NCBI GenBank assembly: GCA_003552565.1
Contig: PUNB01000062.1
Span: 1 to 40,606 of the forward strand
Direction: 5' to 3'
DNA: 40,606 nucleotides
Source of the DNA: Lentisphaerota bacterium
GTDB taxonomy: Bacteria; Verrucomicrobiota; Lentisphaeria; Oligosphaerales; PUNB01
A model generated the notes under the pieces. That model was not told the DNA's origin. It was given only the letters and a program-made list of their open reading frames with translations, and searched no databases. Each line of letters begins with the position of its first letter. Within the stretch, counting starts at the first letter, position 1. Of this stretch, positions 14,681 to 23,182 are shown one piece after another. A program made the translations under genes and the position numbers.

Positions 14681-16399
14681 CGCCCGATCACACACCCGGC
14701 CCCTCGCCGGAACGGCTCCCAGCGGCCATCGCCCCCGAGGTTGATAATGACCGAAAAGAATGTCCGCCGCGGCCGCCAGCCCTTCATCGCGGGTTTGAAA
14801 AGTCATCAGCACCGCGTCCGCCTGATTGTCAACCCAAGGTGGATACGGTGTATTGGTTAAACTGACCACCGGCAGGCCGTGACCTTTCACCGCCCGAATC
14901 AATTCCGCGTTGTTTTCCTGGCTGCGAGCCGCCCAGTCAGTGACCGCTACAAGATCAAAACCAGGTTCAAAACGTTCCATGGTTCTTCTGATCTCATCCT
15001 CCGACGGATGCCATGAAATCGGCAAGTGCAGGATATTGCCGCTGTAAGCCATCAGCTTCTCCAGCAGCATGCCGTTGTGAACATATAAATCATCAGCCTG
15101 CATGCCGGTAAGACTATCGCAGAACTGCTCAATCAGAATAATCCGCGCCCCCTGAGGCAATGGCAGCAGCTCGGAGTTAAAACGAGCATAATTCGCCCCT
15201 TCATAAGCTAGGTCGCGAGCAGTGCTGACCACCTCCGGTTCGAAGACCGCCTTCGCCGCCTCTTTCGGTTCGGCTTTAGGCTTGTCAAAGATGCCGTACT
15301 CCATTTTCATTGACAGCAGACGACGATTGGCCTCATCCAGCCTGGATTCCGGCAAATCGCCGCGCCGAACCGCCTCGATAATGGCACTGTGAACCTGGCG
15401 GCATAAATTGTTCTCGGCTTTCATCAGAACCACATCAGCTCCCGCCGCCAATGCCCGCCAACAGGCTTCGGGTATCGGATGAAGCTGAGATATACCCTCC
15501 ATTTCCATGTTATCGGTTGTCACCACACCATCAAAACCAAGTTCACCGCGCAGAAAATCAGTAATAATAGCCGAACTGAGAGTCGCCGGCCGCCCTGAAG
15601 AATCAAGCGCCGGAAAAGCCGTATGCGCCAGCATGATGCTCGACAGCCATTGGCGGCCGCCCGTATATGGCAGTATTTCCCGTTCCATCAACAGTTTTTT
15701 TGAAACATCTATTGAAGTTACGGCATGGTGGGCATCCTGATCACTGTCCCCGCGCCCGGGAAAATGCTTGGCGCTGCCGATCACCCCCTCTTCGCGCAAA
15801 CCCTGCAGGAAAGCCGCTCCGTAATCCTTGCAGACCTCGGCTCTATCACTGAACGCCCGCCATCCGATCTCCGGATTCCTCCAATTGCTGTTGACATCCA
15901 GCACCGGAGAATTAACCCAGTGGATGCCCACCGCCCGCTGCTGTCTGGCCATGGCACGAGCGGCTCGATAAGCGCTGTCCGGTGAGCCGCAGGCTGTCAG
16001 TCCGACCTGGGACGGCATGAAACGAACACCACCCATGCAATAATTTGAAGACCGATCACCTTCCTGGTCACCAACGAAATGCAGGGGGATGGAATGCTCC
16101 CGGGCCAGCGCCAGATCCTGCAACTGATTTAGAACTTCGGCGTACTGTCCGGGCGAAGCGTAAGGAGCCGCCCGCCGCCAGCCATCGCGGGTCTCGCCGA
16201 CAACGCTCTGAGTCAACCGCAAACCGCCGCAATGTAATTTCTGAACCTGCTCATACACCAGCGGATACAGAGTTGTTCCGTTGAAACACAAAGTCAAAAC
16301 CTGACCCGCTTTCTGTTCCAAGCTCATACGAGACACCAGTTCCATCGCCGCTTTCTCCACTGTCGAACGATCCCTGATTAAATTTTTCTTAGCCTCCAT
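14666..16399 (-). CDS. glycoside hydrolase family 3 (NagZ/beta-N-acetylhexosaminidase-like)
   Basis: A 577-residue hydrolase of family GH3. The N-terminal TIM-barrel domain carries KHFPGRGDSDQDAH (near residue 213), the NagZ-type loop supplying the Asp-His catalytic pair, and VVTTDNMEMEGI (near residue 298) with the nucleophile Asp. A second alpha/beta domain follows (about 390-560). NagZ-type enzymes remove GlcNAc from peptidoglycan fragments, so cell-wall recycling is likely, but other beta-glycosidase activity is possible. No signal peptide is seen, so it is probably cytoplasmic. The ATG was chosen over a TTG six bases upstream because GGGAAGG lies about 9 bp before it. The last dozen residues (ARGRVCDRASGRA) are encoded where the GC-rich array begins. 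Confidence 0.9.
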   Translation of the reverse strand: MEAKKNLIRDRSTVEKAAMELVSRMSLEQKAGQVLTLCFNGTTLYPLVYEQVQKLHCGGLRLTQSVVGETRDGWRRAAPYASPGQYAEVLNQLQDLALAREHSIPLHFVGDQEGDRSSNYCMGGVRFMPSQVGLTACGSPDSAYRAARAMARQQRAVGIHWVNSPVLDVNSNWRNPEIGWRAFSDRAEVCKDYGAAFLQGLREEGVIGSAKHFPGRGDSDQDAHHAVTSIDVSKKLLMEREILPYTGGRQWLSSIMLAHTAFPALDSSGRPATLSSAIITDFLRGELGFDGVVTTDNMEMEGISQLHPIPEACWRALAAGADVVLMKAENNLCRQVHSAIIEAVRRGDLPESRLDEANRRLLSMKMEYGIFDKPKAEPKEAAKAVFEPEVVSTARDLAYEGANYARFNSELLPLPQGARIILIEQFCDSLTGMQADDLYVHNGMLLEKLMAYSGNILHLPISWHPSEDEIRRTMERFEPGFDLVAVTDWAARSQENNAELIRAVKGHGLPVVSLTNTPYPPWVDNQADAVLMTFQTRDEGLAAAADILFGHYQPRGRWPLGAVPARGRVCDRASGRA

Positions 16400-16493
16400 A
16401 TACAAATACCTTCCCTGTTTTTTTATTATCTTCCGCCGCCGTTCATGGCGGTACTATGCCGCCGCTCGTTTACCCCGCTGTTATAGCATGGGG

Positions 16494-16730
16494 GCTTTTT
16501 CCGCCCGAGCGCTCGCCACCCTTGGCCCCTCGTTACCGCGCGACCGTTCGCCGCCCTTGGCCCCTCGTTACCGGGCGGGCGTTCGCCGCCCTTGCCCCAG
16601 TTTCCGCGCAGGCGTTCGCCGCCCTTGGCCCCTCGTTACCGGGCGGGCGTTCGCCGCCCTTGCCCCAGTTTCCACGCGGGCATTCGCCGCCCTTGGTCCA
16701 GTTACCGCGCGGGCGTATTATTACGCCCGG
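16494..16730. repeat. GC-rich tandem array 2 between GH3 and thiI
   Basis: About six units of the form GTTACCGGGCGGGCGTTCGC-CGCCCTTG plus CCCCAG or GCCCCTC, with anchor bases at 16532, 16567, 16600, 16635, 16668 and 16701, giving periods 35, 33, 35, 33 and 33. Two unit types alternate, so 16567-16634 and 16635-16702 form a 68-bp higher-order repeat with few differences. Each unit has an internal GGGCG/CGCCC stem. The thiI-proximal end is the hairpin at 16710-16729. Confidence 0.92.
16710..16729 (-). terminator. hairpin CGGGCGTA-TTAT-TACGCCCG ending array 2
   Basis: A perfect 8-bp stem with a TTAT loop, 43 nt beyond the thiI stop codon on the minus strand. There is no T-tract, so intrinsic termination is only a guess; an RNA-stabilising hairpin is equally possible. 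A sister copy with a shorter stem closes array 1 next to the GH3 stop codon. Confidence 0.4.
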
Positions 16731-16771
16731 CTTCACGCCCGGTTGCTCGCTCGCCCCCGCCACTGCCGTCA

Positions 16772-18079
16772 TCAAAGCCGGCCGTACCCACACTCATCCA
16801 GACAGCTGCGTTCTTCAGTCTCCGGGTTCATAACCTGGCTCTCACCCAGGCAGGCGGCCATAAGCGCCTCAATATCCAGCGGTTCTTCCTGAGCTTCAAC
16901 TTTTCCAAGGTCAGCCATGGTTAAAGGCCTTTCAGGAGCGAATACAGTGCAGCTGTCAGGTGTTTCCCGACAGGAAACGTCATAGGTGCCGATACTGCGG
17001 GCCAGCGCCACGGTCTCATATTTGTCATTGCCCAGCAGCGGACGGTGAATCGGCAGCTCCGAAGCCTGACTGACCACATGCAGATTCTCCATTGTCTGAC
17101 TGGCCACCTGCCCCAGGTTATCGCCGGTAACCAGTCCCCGAATGTTCTTTCTCCTGGCAATACGACAGGCAATGCGGACCATTAAGCGCCGATAAAGAAT
17201 CGTCCGATAACGCGGATTGCATCTATCCCTAATCTCCTTCTGCGCCGATAGAAGGTTGATGCAGTATAAATTCCCGGGCTTTTGGTAGGTATTCAACAAT
17301 CGCGCCAGGCAGGCCACCTTGGTCACCGTCTCCTCCGGAGTGTATGGAGCGCTGTGAAAAGTGATAAAATCCAGAGGCGCTCCCCGGCGCATCACAGAAT
17401 AAGCCGCCGCCGGTGAGTCAATGCCCCCTGACAACAGACACAATGCCCGGCCGGCACTGCCGCTGGGCAGCCCGCCGGGACCGGGAATATTGGCGAACGA
17501 CACATACGCCGCCTGTTTTCTGACCTCCACCTGCACCAGCAGCTCGGGATTCTTCAGATCCACCTTCAGCCGCGGATAGCGCGGCAGCAGTTTATGGGCG
17601 AAATGCAGCTCGATGTCATGACTTGACATCGGAAAATCAGAGCTTCCGCGCCGGGCCCGCATAGCGTATCTGACACAAGCTGACTCTCCCGCCGCGACGG
17701 CGTATTTCTCATATACTTGGGGAAAGTGCTTCTCAACAGCCTCCTCGATGGCCGCCAAATCCGGCTCTGTCCGCAGGGCCGGAGACACAGAAATCAACCC
17801 GAACACTTTAGCCGCCCTCTCCGGCAGACACCTCACATCCTCAACGCTGAATTCCGCTCCGTGTTCCGGCTTGGGCCGCAGAAAAATACGCCCGGGCTCG
17901 CGCACCGCCTTAAATGGAGTAATGTCCTTGAGCTGACGGTGTATACCCTCCATCAGCATTCGTTCAAACTGACTCCGGTTCATTCCCTTGGTGGCAATCT
18001 CGCCATATCGGCAGAGAATACTGTTGCAGGAAAAAGCCGGCATTTCGTGAGTTGTGTTTATTGTATCAGAAACTGTCAT
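16772..18079 (-). CDS. thiI: tRNA 4-thiouridine synthetase
   Basis: Adenylates U8 of tRNA and inserts sulfur; in many bacteria it also takes part in thiazole synthesis for thiamine. The 435-residue chain has an N-terminal ferredoxin-like start (CRYGEIATKGMNRSQFE, 23-39), a THUMP domain (about 80-195) and the PP-loop ATPase motif SGGIDSPAA (217-225), then ETPDSCTVFAPERP, the Cys-bearing segment near residue 365. It lacks the C-terminal rhodanese domain of the E. coli enzyme and ends instead with a short tail holding two Cys (SCLDECGYG), so sulfur must come from a separate desulfurase. The start could be Met13, closer to the domain edge. Confidence 0.95.
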   Translation of the reverse strand: MTVSDTINTTHEMPAFSCNSILCRYGEIATKGMNRSQFERMLMEGIHRQLKDITPFKAVREPGRIFLRPKPEHGAEFSVEDVRCLPERAAKVFGLISVSPALRTEPDLAAIEEAVEKHFPQVYEKYAVAAGESACVRYAMRARRGSSDFPMSSHDIELHFAHKLLPRYPRLKVDLKNPELLVQVEVRKQAAYVSFANIPGPGGLPSGSAGRALCLLSGGIDSPAAAYSVMRRGAPLDFITFHSAPYTPEETVTKVACLARLLNTYQKPGNLYCINLLSAQKEIRDRCNPRYRTILYRRLMVRIACRIARRKNIRGLVTGDNLGQVASQTMENLHVVSQASELPIHRPLLGNDKYETVALARSIGTYDVSCRETPDSCTVFAPERPLTMADLGKVEAQEEPLDIEALMAACLGESQVMNPETEERSCLDECGYGRL

Positions 18080-18542
18080 AATAATCTTTTCGCCAGAATT
18101 TCAACGAGTTCAGAGATTTTGAAATATCCAGAATTATGCAGGTTTTGTATCAAAGCCGTCGTTTTTTATAATAGCAGCCACAAAAAAATAACCGCCGACA
18201 ACGGAAAAACAAATACCGCCGCATGAATGGACTTGTATGAATTGGTAATGCGTCAGTGAAAGGTGCGAAATTCGTGTCGGTTGACGATAATCCGCCTCAG
18301 GCGGATCGAGAACGGGCAACGAGTCGCTCGAATCGCCCGTCGTTCTCGCCGCCGTTCTCGTTTTCCGGCTGGTTGTTTTCAAACGTTGCTCCTATGACTG
18401 ACGGATTGCATGAATTGTTCATAATAGGAGATTGCGTTTCCCATAATTATGAATTAAATTAATATTTGCGATTGCGGGTGAGTTTTGTCCGCCCCAAGCG
18501 TACATTATTATTAACCTTGAACTAATCTACAGGAGAAAAACC
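18080..18542. repeat. divergent intergenic region with palindromes
   Basis: Between divergent thiI and the OmpH-like gene. It contains the palindrome TCCGCCTCAGGCGGA (18291-18305) and, directly after it, an imperfect stem CGAGAACGGGC / GCCCGTCGTTCTCG (18307-18348). The rest is AT-rich with no gene. The OmpH-like gene has AGGAG at about 18531; a weak TTGTCC-17 bp-TTATTA pair at 18485-18513 could be its promoter. Confidence 0.6.
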
Positions 18543-19049
18543 ATGCACCGCAAAATGACCAGTAAAGAAAATTTCCGCCGCCTGTTTAAGACTTTAATCT
18601 GCATGTTCGGAATCGCGGCTATCGGCGCCCCGGCTGCAAGAGCCCAGCTGGATGAATTTTACACCGTCGACAGTCAGTCGATAATGGAAGTTCATCCCGC
18701 CTTCCAGGAAGCCATGCAGGAGTATCAGCAGGAAATTCAGCAAATGCAGCAGCAGTTGCAGCAGGCTGACGAAGCACAGCGCCAGATGATGGGCCAAATG
18801 ATGCAGCAGCAACTGCAGCGGCGCGGCGCGGAACTGCAGGAAGAAGCTTTTGATAAGATGCGTCAGGACATTCAGCGCATCGCCGATGAAAAAGGCTACA
18901 GCCCCGTATTCGACATCAATGTCGTTCTGGTCGGCGGTCGAGACATCACCGATGAAATTATGGATGAAATGGACATCGAAGAACCGGGAGCTGAAATGCC
19001 GCAACAGCCCCCCCAGGAAATGCCGGAAGAAATGCCGGTAATGCCCTAA
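18543..19049 (+). CDS. OmpH/Skp-like periplasmic chaperone
   Basis: A 168-residue secreted protein. Residues 1-34 form a signal peptide with a basic start, hydrophobic core and an ARA cleavage site. The OmpH/Skp pattern follows: YTVDSQSIMEVHPAFQEAM (40-58), a Gln-rich coiled coil (58-115, with QQMQQQLQQ) and the family's closing strand VVLVGGRDITDEIMDEM (127-143). Skp-type chaperones hold unfolded outer-membrane proteins in the periplasm. The final 25 residues, rich in Pro, Glu, Gln and Met (EEPGAEMPQQPPQEMPEEMP), are an extra tail not typical of Skp. It stands alone, with no bamA or lpxD beside it as in the usual arrangement. Confidence 0.86.
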   Translation: MHRKMTSKENFRRLFKTLICMFGIAAIGAPAARAQLDEFYTVDSQSIMEVHPAFQEAMQEYQQEIQQMQQQLQQADEAQRQMMGQMMQQQLQRRGAELQEEAFDKMRQDIQRIADEKGYSPVFDINVVLVGGRDITDEIMDEMDIEEPGAEMPQQPPQEMPEEMPVMP

Positions 19050-19779
19050 CGCCAATTTCGCGCAAAACAGCCTGCGTCAAGGCATCCCTGTCTCTCCTAG
19101 GAAGACCCCATGCGGAAAGGGGTCGAGACCTGAATTTATGTTGCTAAAAACCTTGTCTCGAACCTTGTCCCGAACCGAAATCCGATTGGTTTTAATGTTT
19201 TTATCCGAAATGGAATATGGTTCGGGACAAAGTTGAACTCAAGAACATGCGATATACCTTTTCGCATACCCTCTAGGAAGAGGCTATGCGAAAAGGGTTT
19301 TGTGGAACTCACAAGCTCGAAAGTGACTCTGCGTTCCACGGCCAATTGGATTAAGGCGAAAGATTATGACGAAAGATTAGGGAAAAACGGGTGCGCCCCT
19401 TAATCTTTTGCCCTGATCTTTCGCCTTAATCTCGTTTCTGAACCCTTTTCGCATGGGGTCTAGATAAACAAGCTGTGCGAAAAGGTGTATGTGCTTATGC
19501 ACAAAAAAAATAACTTCAGAACCTCCGACTTCCTCCTTCAGGTTTCAGATTTCTGCCCTGATGAATGACACATGGCCGAATTCGCATGTATTAACCAAGC
19601 TAGGTTTTCTGAACTTTGTCTTGTCCGCCTCAGGCGGATCTGATGTTCATTCCAACCCGACAAACCTTCCGACTCTCATTCACTTGCTTTTGCTCAGCCA
19701 CCAGTTATGTTTCAGTTTATTAGCTAATTGCTGATTGACTTGCAAAAACAATGATTCTACTCACCAACGGGAGGGAATA
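19050..19779. repeat. 730-bp repeat-rich intergenic region
   Basis: No gene is seen. Contents in order: a small GACCCC...GGGGTC hairpin with ATGCGGAAAGG (19104-19123); a stem from AACCTTGTCCCGAACC (19161-19176) and its complement (19219-19234); the CCTTTTCGCATA hairpin (19257-19296); a second, looser copy of it (19444-19484); a GATTAAGGCGAAAGATTA/TAATCTTTCGCC-type inverted pair around 19350-19430; GGCCGAATTCGCATGTATT (19573-19591), also found at 7118-7135; and the palindrome TCCGCCTCAGGCGGA (19624-19638). Confidence 0.8.
19257..19296. repeat. perfect CCTTTTCGCATA / TATGCGAAAAGG inverted repeat
   Basis: Perfect 12-bp arms (19257-19268 and 19285-19296) enclose CCCTCTAGGAAGAGGC, which itself pairs (CCTCT with AGAGG around CTAGGA). 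The full element is thus nearly a continuous 38-nt palindrome. A second copy with 10-bp arms is at 19444-19484 and half-copies are at 5215, 24113, 26653 and 27030, most with a nearby CTAG. Confidence 0.85.
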
Positions 19780-21297
19780 ATGCATCCCAGCAGCGAAGCC
19801 GGCAAAGTGAACAAAGGACGTTCCCTGGAAGCGATGGAGGCTTTCCACACCCTGCTCTCCTTTCTCGCGATTCGTCTATCCCCCGCAAATGAACAACTGC
19901 TCTGTGAGACCGCAAAGGAACCACCGCCGGACGGAGGCGAGTGGATTTTGCAGGCGTTGTGGAATGAAGGCAGACTTCGGGAATCAAGCGAACTGTGCAC
20001 AGAAGAAGGGAACCGAGTGGAAATCATCCACCCCGGCACTTGGAACTCGGAGGCCGGCCCGGACTTTCTAGAAGCGGTGATTAAGCTCGACGGCCACACC
20101 AAACGCGGAGCGGTGGAAATACATCGACATGTAAACGACTGGTTCGCTCATGGACATGACAAGGATCAACGATACAGAGATGTCATTCTGCATGTTGTCT
20201 GGAACGGCAACACTGAAAAATCAGTGCCCGGCCAGTTGCCGCCATGCCTGGAACTGGAAGGGTGTCTTCCCTCTTGCTGGAATGAACTTTTTAATCAGCT
20301 TGCGACTGTGGGATATCCTTACTCCCGGCGTGTTTCCCCCGGCGGCTGCGCCCTGCGGGCAGCGGAGGTTGATGACGCGCTTATAGGCGATTTCCTCACC
20401 GGCGCCGGATTGACCCGTTTCCGTCGCAAAAGCCGATCACTGCTGGATCGGGCGCTGGCGGCGGGCTTTGAACAAACCGCCTATGAATATTTTTGTGAAG
20501 TCATGGGCTATAAGGTTAATCGAGAACCATTCCTTAATCTGGCTCGACACCTGCCGTTACGTAGTCTCCAGGAAATCAACGCCCCCTTAAGCCGCCTGGC
20601 CGTTTTACTCGGCAGCGCGGGTTTTCTCTTCGACCCGACTGTTGAGGACCAAGCGGCAACGCCGGCGCAGCGGAATCTGAACCGCGAGCTTTGGCACCGC
20701 TGGTGGAGCTCGGGCATGCCGCCGATATGTTTGCAATGGCAAAAAAGCGGCACCAGGCCGGCAAACCTTCCAGAAAGACGTTTGATAATTATTTGGAAAC
20801 TGCTTGAACAGTGGAACTATCGTCCGCTTGAACTATGGCGCCGCGGACTGCCGGAGAACCTTTCGCCCGCGGCGGCGATTAAACACCTGCGAAATATATT
20901 CAGCATCTCTTCGGACCCGGAATTCTCCCGACTGCTGAAACTTACCGGCGCCAAGGGGGCTTCACTCGGCACTCAGAGAATCCTAGATATCGCGGTAAAT
21001 CTGCTCCTGCCCTTGATGCAGGCCTGGGCAAATCAGCAGAATAGCCTATCTCTACAGCGATGGTCCGAAGAAGTCTATTTAAATTTACCTCGGCTGCAGG
21101 AGAATCAGGTAACAAGAAAAATTACTCATCGACTTCTGGTTCCGGCCAGCCGCCAACAGGAAATTGTGAAAAAAGCCGTTCAGCAGCAGGGCCTGCAGGC
21201 GGTGGATCGCCAATTTTGCCAGCGGTTCATCAGTGACTGTGGGATTTGCCCCCTAAGCAATCAACAAATGTTTGCAAAGTCCTTGGCCGGGAATTAA
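19780..21297 (+). CDS. DUF2851 family protein
   Basis: A 505-residue protein of the uncharacterised DUF2851 family. The diagnostic N-terminal stretch is clear: WNEGRLRE followed by HPGTWNSEAGPDFLEAVIKLDG, GAVEIHRHVNDWFAHGH and YRDVILHVVWNG. Later come RPANLPERR (near 340) and a C-terminal motif with FCQRFISDCGICPLS, whose spaced Cys residues could bind a metal. The conserved D/E/H set in the N-terminal part (NxEAGPDF, VEIH) recalls nuclease-like sites, but this is inference. GGAGGG just before the ATG at 19780 makes this start far better than the upstream non-ATG extension. It precedes the metallophosphoesterase by 78 bp. Confidence 0.82.
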   Translation: MHPSSEAGKVNKGRSLEAMEAFHTLLSFLAIRLSPANEQLLCETAKEPPPDGGEWILQALWNEGRLRESSELCTEEGNRVEIIHPGTWNSEAGPDFLEAVIKLDGHTKRGAVEIHRHVNDWFAHGHDKDQRYRDVILHVVWNGNTEKSVPGQLPPCLELEGCLPSCWNELFNQLATVGYPYSRRVSPGGCALRAAEVDDALIGDFLTGAGLTRFRRKSRSLLDRALAAGFEQTAYEYFCEVMGYKVNREPFLNLARHLPLRSLQEINAPLSRLAVLLGSAGFLFDPTVEDQAATPAQRNLNRELWHRWWSSGMPPICLQWQKSGTRPANLPERRLIIIWKLLEQWNYRPLELWRRGLPENLSPAAAIKHLRNIFSISSDPEFSRLLKLTGAKGASLGTQRILDIAVNLLLPLMQAWANQQNSLSLQRWSEEVYLNLPRLQENQVTRKITHRLLVPASRQQEIVKKAVQQQGLQAVDRQFCQRFISDCGICPLSNQQMFAKSLAGN

Positions 21298-21326
21298 ATT
21301 ATATTTTTTAACCTGATTCCGTTTAA

Positions 21327-21359
21327 TTGACAGTAGGCACGCTTGATAAAAGTTATAAT
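21327..21359 (+). promoter_or_regulatory. possible promoter before the metallophosphoesterase
   Basis: TTGACA (21327-21332) and a perfect TATAAT (21354-21359) precede the start codon at 21376. Their 21-bp spacing is longer than the normal 16-18, so if used, the -10 box may act with another -35 or with an activator. Confidence 0.3.
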
Positions 21360-21375
21360 ACAGGGCAGGGAACCT

Positions 21376-22107
21376 ATGAAATATGCGATTTTCGGCGACA
21401 TACACTCAAATCTGGAGGCATTAACGGCAGTTCTGGAAAAAGCCGAGCAGGAAGAAGTTGACAAATACATTTGCACCGGTGACATTGTCGGCTACAACGC
21501 CGACCCTTTTGAATGCCTGAACAAGATACGTGAATTACAGCCTGACGTTATTGTCCGCGGCAACCATGATGATTATATCGGCTCCGAAATTGACCTTCTG
21601 GGCTTCAACCCCCAGGCGGCGCATGTGGTGGAATGGACCCGCGAACACCTTAACCCGGAAGACCGTCAATGGCTGGCGGAACTGCCGTTGAGCAAAACAG
21701 TGAACCACAACACAACAATAGTCCATGCCACTCTCGATATGCCCGGGCGCTGGGGCTATATTTTTGACAAATTCAATGCCATGTCATCTTTCAACTATCA
21801 ATACACGCCCATCTGCTTTTTCGGTCATACTCATATCCCTTCGAAGTTCGAAAAATTCGGCGGTGTCAACGGCGACGGCGGATTTGAGGAAATAATTCTC
21901 CAGCCAGGACATAAATACATGATAAATCCCGGCAGTGCGGGACAGCCGCGGGATGGCGACAGCCGAGCGGCCATGGCTATTTACGACACTGAAGAGAAGT
22001 TGATAACCCTGCACCGGGTGGAATACGACATAGAAACCGCACAGAAAAAAATCAGAAACAGCAGCCTGCCCGAAAGATGCGCGGAAAGGCTGGCCTTGGG
22101 GCGGTAA
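21376..22107 (+). CDS. calcineurin-like metallophosphoesterase (YfcE/MJ0936-like)
   Basis: A 243-residue dinuclear-metal phosphoesterase. It has every motif of the fold: GDIHSN (near 7-12), GDIVGYNADP, RGNHDD and GHTH, which coordinate two metal ions. Family members hydrolyse phosphodiesters or phosphomonoesters, often with a poorly defined natural substrate. The start at 21376 (MKYAIFGDIH) is backed by GGCAGGGA about 6 bp before; the upstream in-frame extension lacks support. Its TAA shares a base with the ATG of the next gene (TAATG), so translation is coupled to the heptosyltransferase, hinting at a role in envelope sugar or nucleotide-sugar turnover. Confidence 0.88.
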   Translation: MKYAIFGDIHSNLEALTAVLEKAEQEEVDKYICTGDIVGYNADPFECLNKIRELQPDVIVRGNHDDYIGSEIDLLGFNPQAAHVVEWTREHLNPEDRQWLAELPLSKTVNHNTTIVHATLDMPGRWGYIFDKFNAMSSFNYQYTPICFFGHTHIPSKFEKFGGVNGDGGFEEIILQPGHKYMINPGSAGQPRDGDSRAAMAIYDTEEKLITLHRVEYDIETAQKKIRNSSLPERCAERLALGR

Positions 22108-23165
22108 TGAATATTCTGATCGTCAAACCCAGCAGCCTGGGAGACATTATTCATACCTTGCCGGCGGTAACTATGATCCGCCGAAACATTCCTAACGCAG
22201 TGATCAACTGGGTGGTGAACGAAGAGTACGCGCGGCTTTTGGACCTCTGTCCCGATGTGGATAACGTGGTGGTTTTTCGTCGCCATCACTGGAATCGTCT
22301 TCGCAACTGGCGCTCACTGCTGTCTTTTGTCCGCGAACTGCGAGAATTGGACGTTGACATCGCCTTGGATTTCCAAGGGCTTTTTCGCAGCGGCCTGATC
22401 TCTTTTCTAAGCGGTGCCAAACGACGCGCGGGATTTCGCAATGCCCGCGAGGGAGCCATCTATTTTTATAACGAAAGAATCCTCCTGCCGGCAAATTTAA
22501 AACATGCCGTGGATAAAAACTTTTTCCTGCTGCAGTCAGTGCTGCAAATAGATGACGATGTGCATGATAACGGCTTGAGCTGTTCAGAAATCGATCTACG
22601 CAACTTGCGGCTGCTGCTGAAAAAACAGCAAATAGATCTCCAGTATTCACTCTTGACCGTCGCTCCCGCAGCCAGATGGAGAAGTAAAACCTGGCCGCCG
22701 GATTTTTTTGCGGAGACTATCGAAAAAATCTGGCGCCGGCATCCTGAAACAATTGTGGCGTTGGCGGGGCAGCAAGAAGAAAGGCCGCTAGGGAATTTTA
22801 TCAAAGAACGCTGCGAAAACAAAGGAACAATTGTCAATCTGATGGGAGAAACCGAACTGGGAACTCTGACGGCTTTGCTGCGTCATAGTGAAACCGTATT
22901 AACCAACGACAGCGGCGCAATGCATCTGGCCGCGGCCGTGGACACTCCGGTAGTGGCTTTATTCGGGCCCACCGACCCGGAAAAAACCGGGCCTTACGGT
23001 GATATGCACTGTGTTTTACAAGGAAGTTGTGACCAGCTCCCATGCGGCGAGCGGGTATGCGCTGAAGGCACCAACGCCTGTCACAACAGCGTTACTCCCG
23101 ATGAAGCGGCCGAAGCTGTAACACGCCGACTGAAACAATCGACCACAGAAGAAAAACCCAATTAA
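22107..23165 (+). CDS. ADP-heptose:LPS heptosyltransferase family (GT9) glycosyltransferase
   Basis: A 352-residue GT-B glycosyltransferase of family GT9 (WaaC/WaaF/WaaQ type), which adds heptose to lipid A-core in the inner leaflet of the inner membrane. Evidence: the N-terminal LIVKPSSLGDIIHTLPAV (3-20), DFQGLFRSG in the first domain, and the C-terminal donor motif NDSGAMHLAAAVDTPVVALFGPTDP. The start at 22107 overlaps the previous stop (TAATG); the upstream in-frame extension is discarded because the family begins at this strand. The exported-protein gene begins 17 bp downstream. Which heptose position it serves cannot be told. Confidence 0.9.
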   Translation: MNILIVKPSSLGDIIHTLPAVTMIRRNIPNAVINWVVNEEYARLLDLCPDVDNVVVFRRHHWNRLRNWRSLLSFVRELRELDVDIALDFQGLFRSGLISFLSGAKRRAGFRNAREGAIYFYNERILLPANLKHAVDKNFFLLQSVLQIDDDVHDNGLSCSEIDLRNLRLLLKKQQIDLQYSLLTVAPAARWRSKTWPPDFFAETIEKIWRRHPETIVALAGQQEERPLGNFIKERCENKGTIVNLMGETELGTLTALLRHSETVLTNDSGAMHLAAAVDTPVVALFGPTDPEKTGPYGDMHCVLQGSCDQLPCGERVCAEGTNACHNSVTPDEAAEAVTRRLKQSTTEEKPN

Positions 23166-23182
23166 ACCATTTGGAATTCGCC

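Noticed and set aside
16494..16730. CRISPR array
   Set aside because: Whole units repeat with no unique spacers, the period is 33/35 bp with a 68-bp dimer, and no cas gene is present.
16456..16924. Several overlapping open frames through GC-rich array 2, on both strands
   Set aside because: The frames are open only because the 33/35-bp repeat has no stop codons. They contain Pro/Arg/Ala repeats with no family similarity, and no ribosome-binding site.
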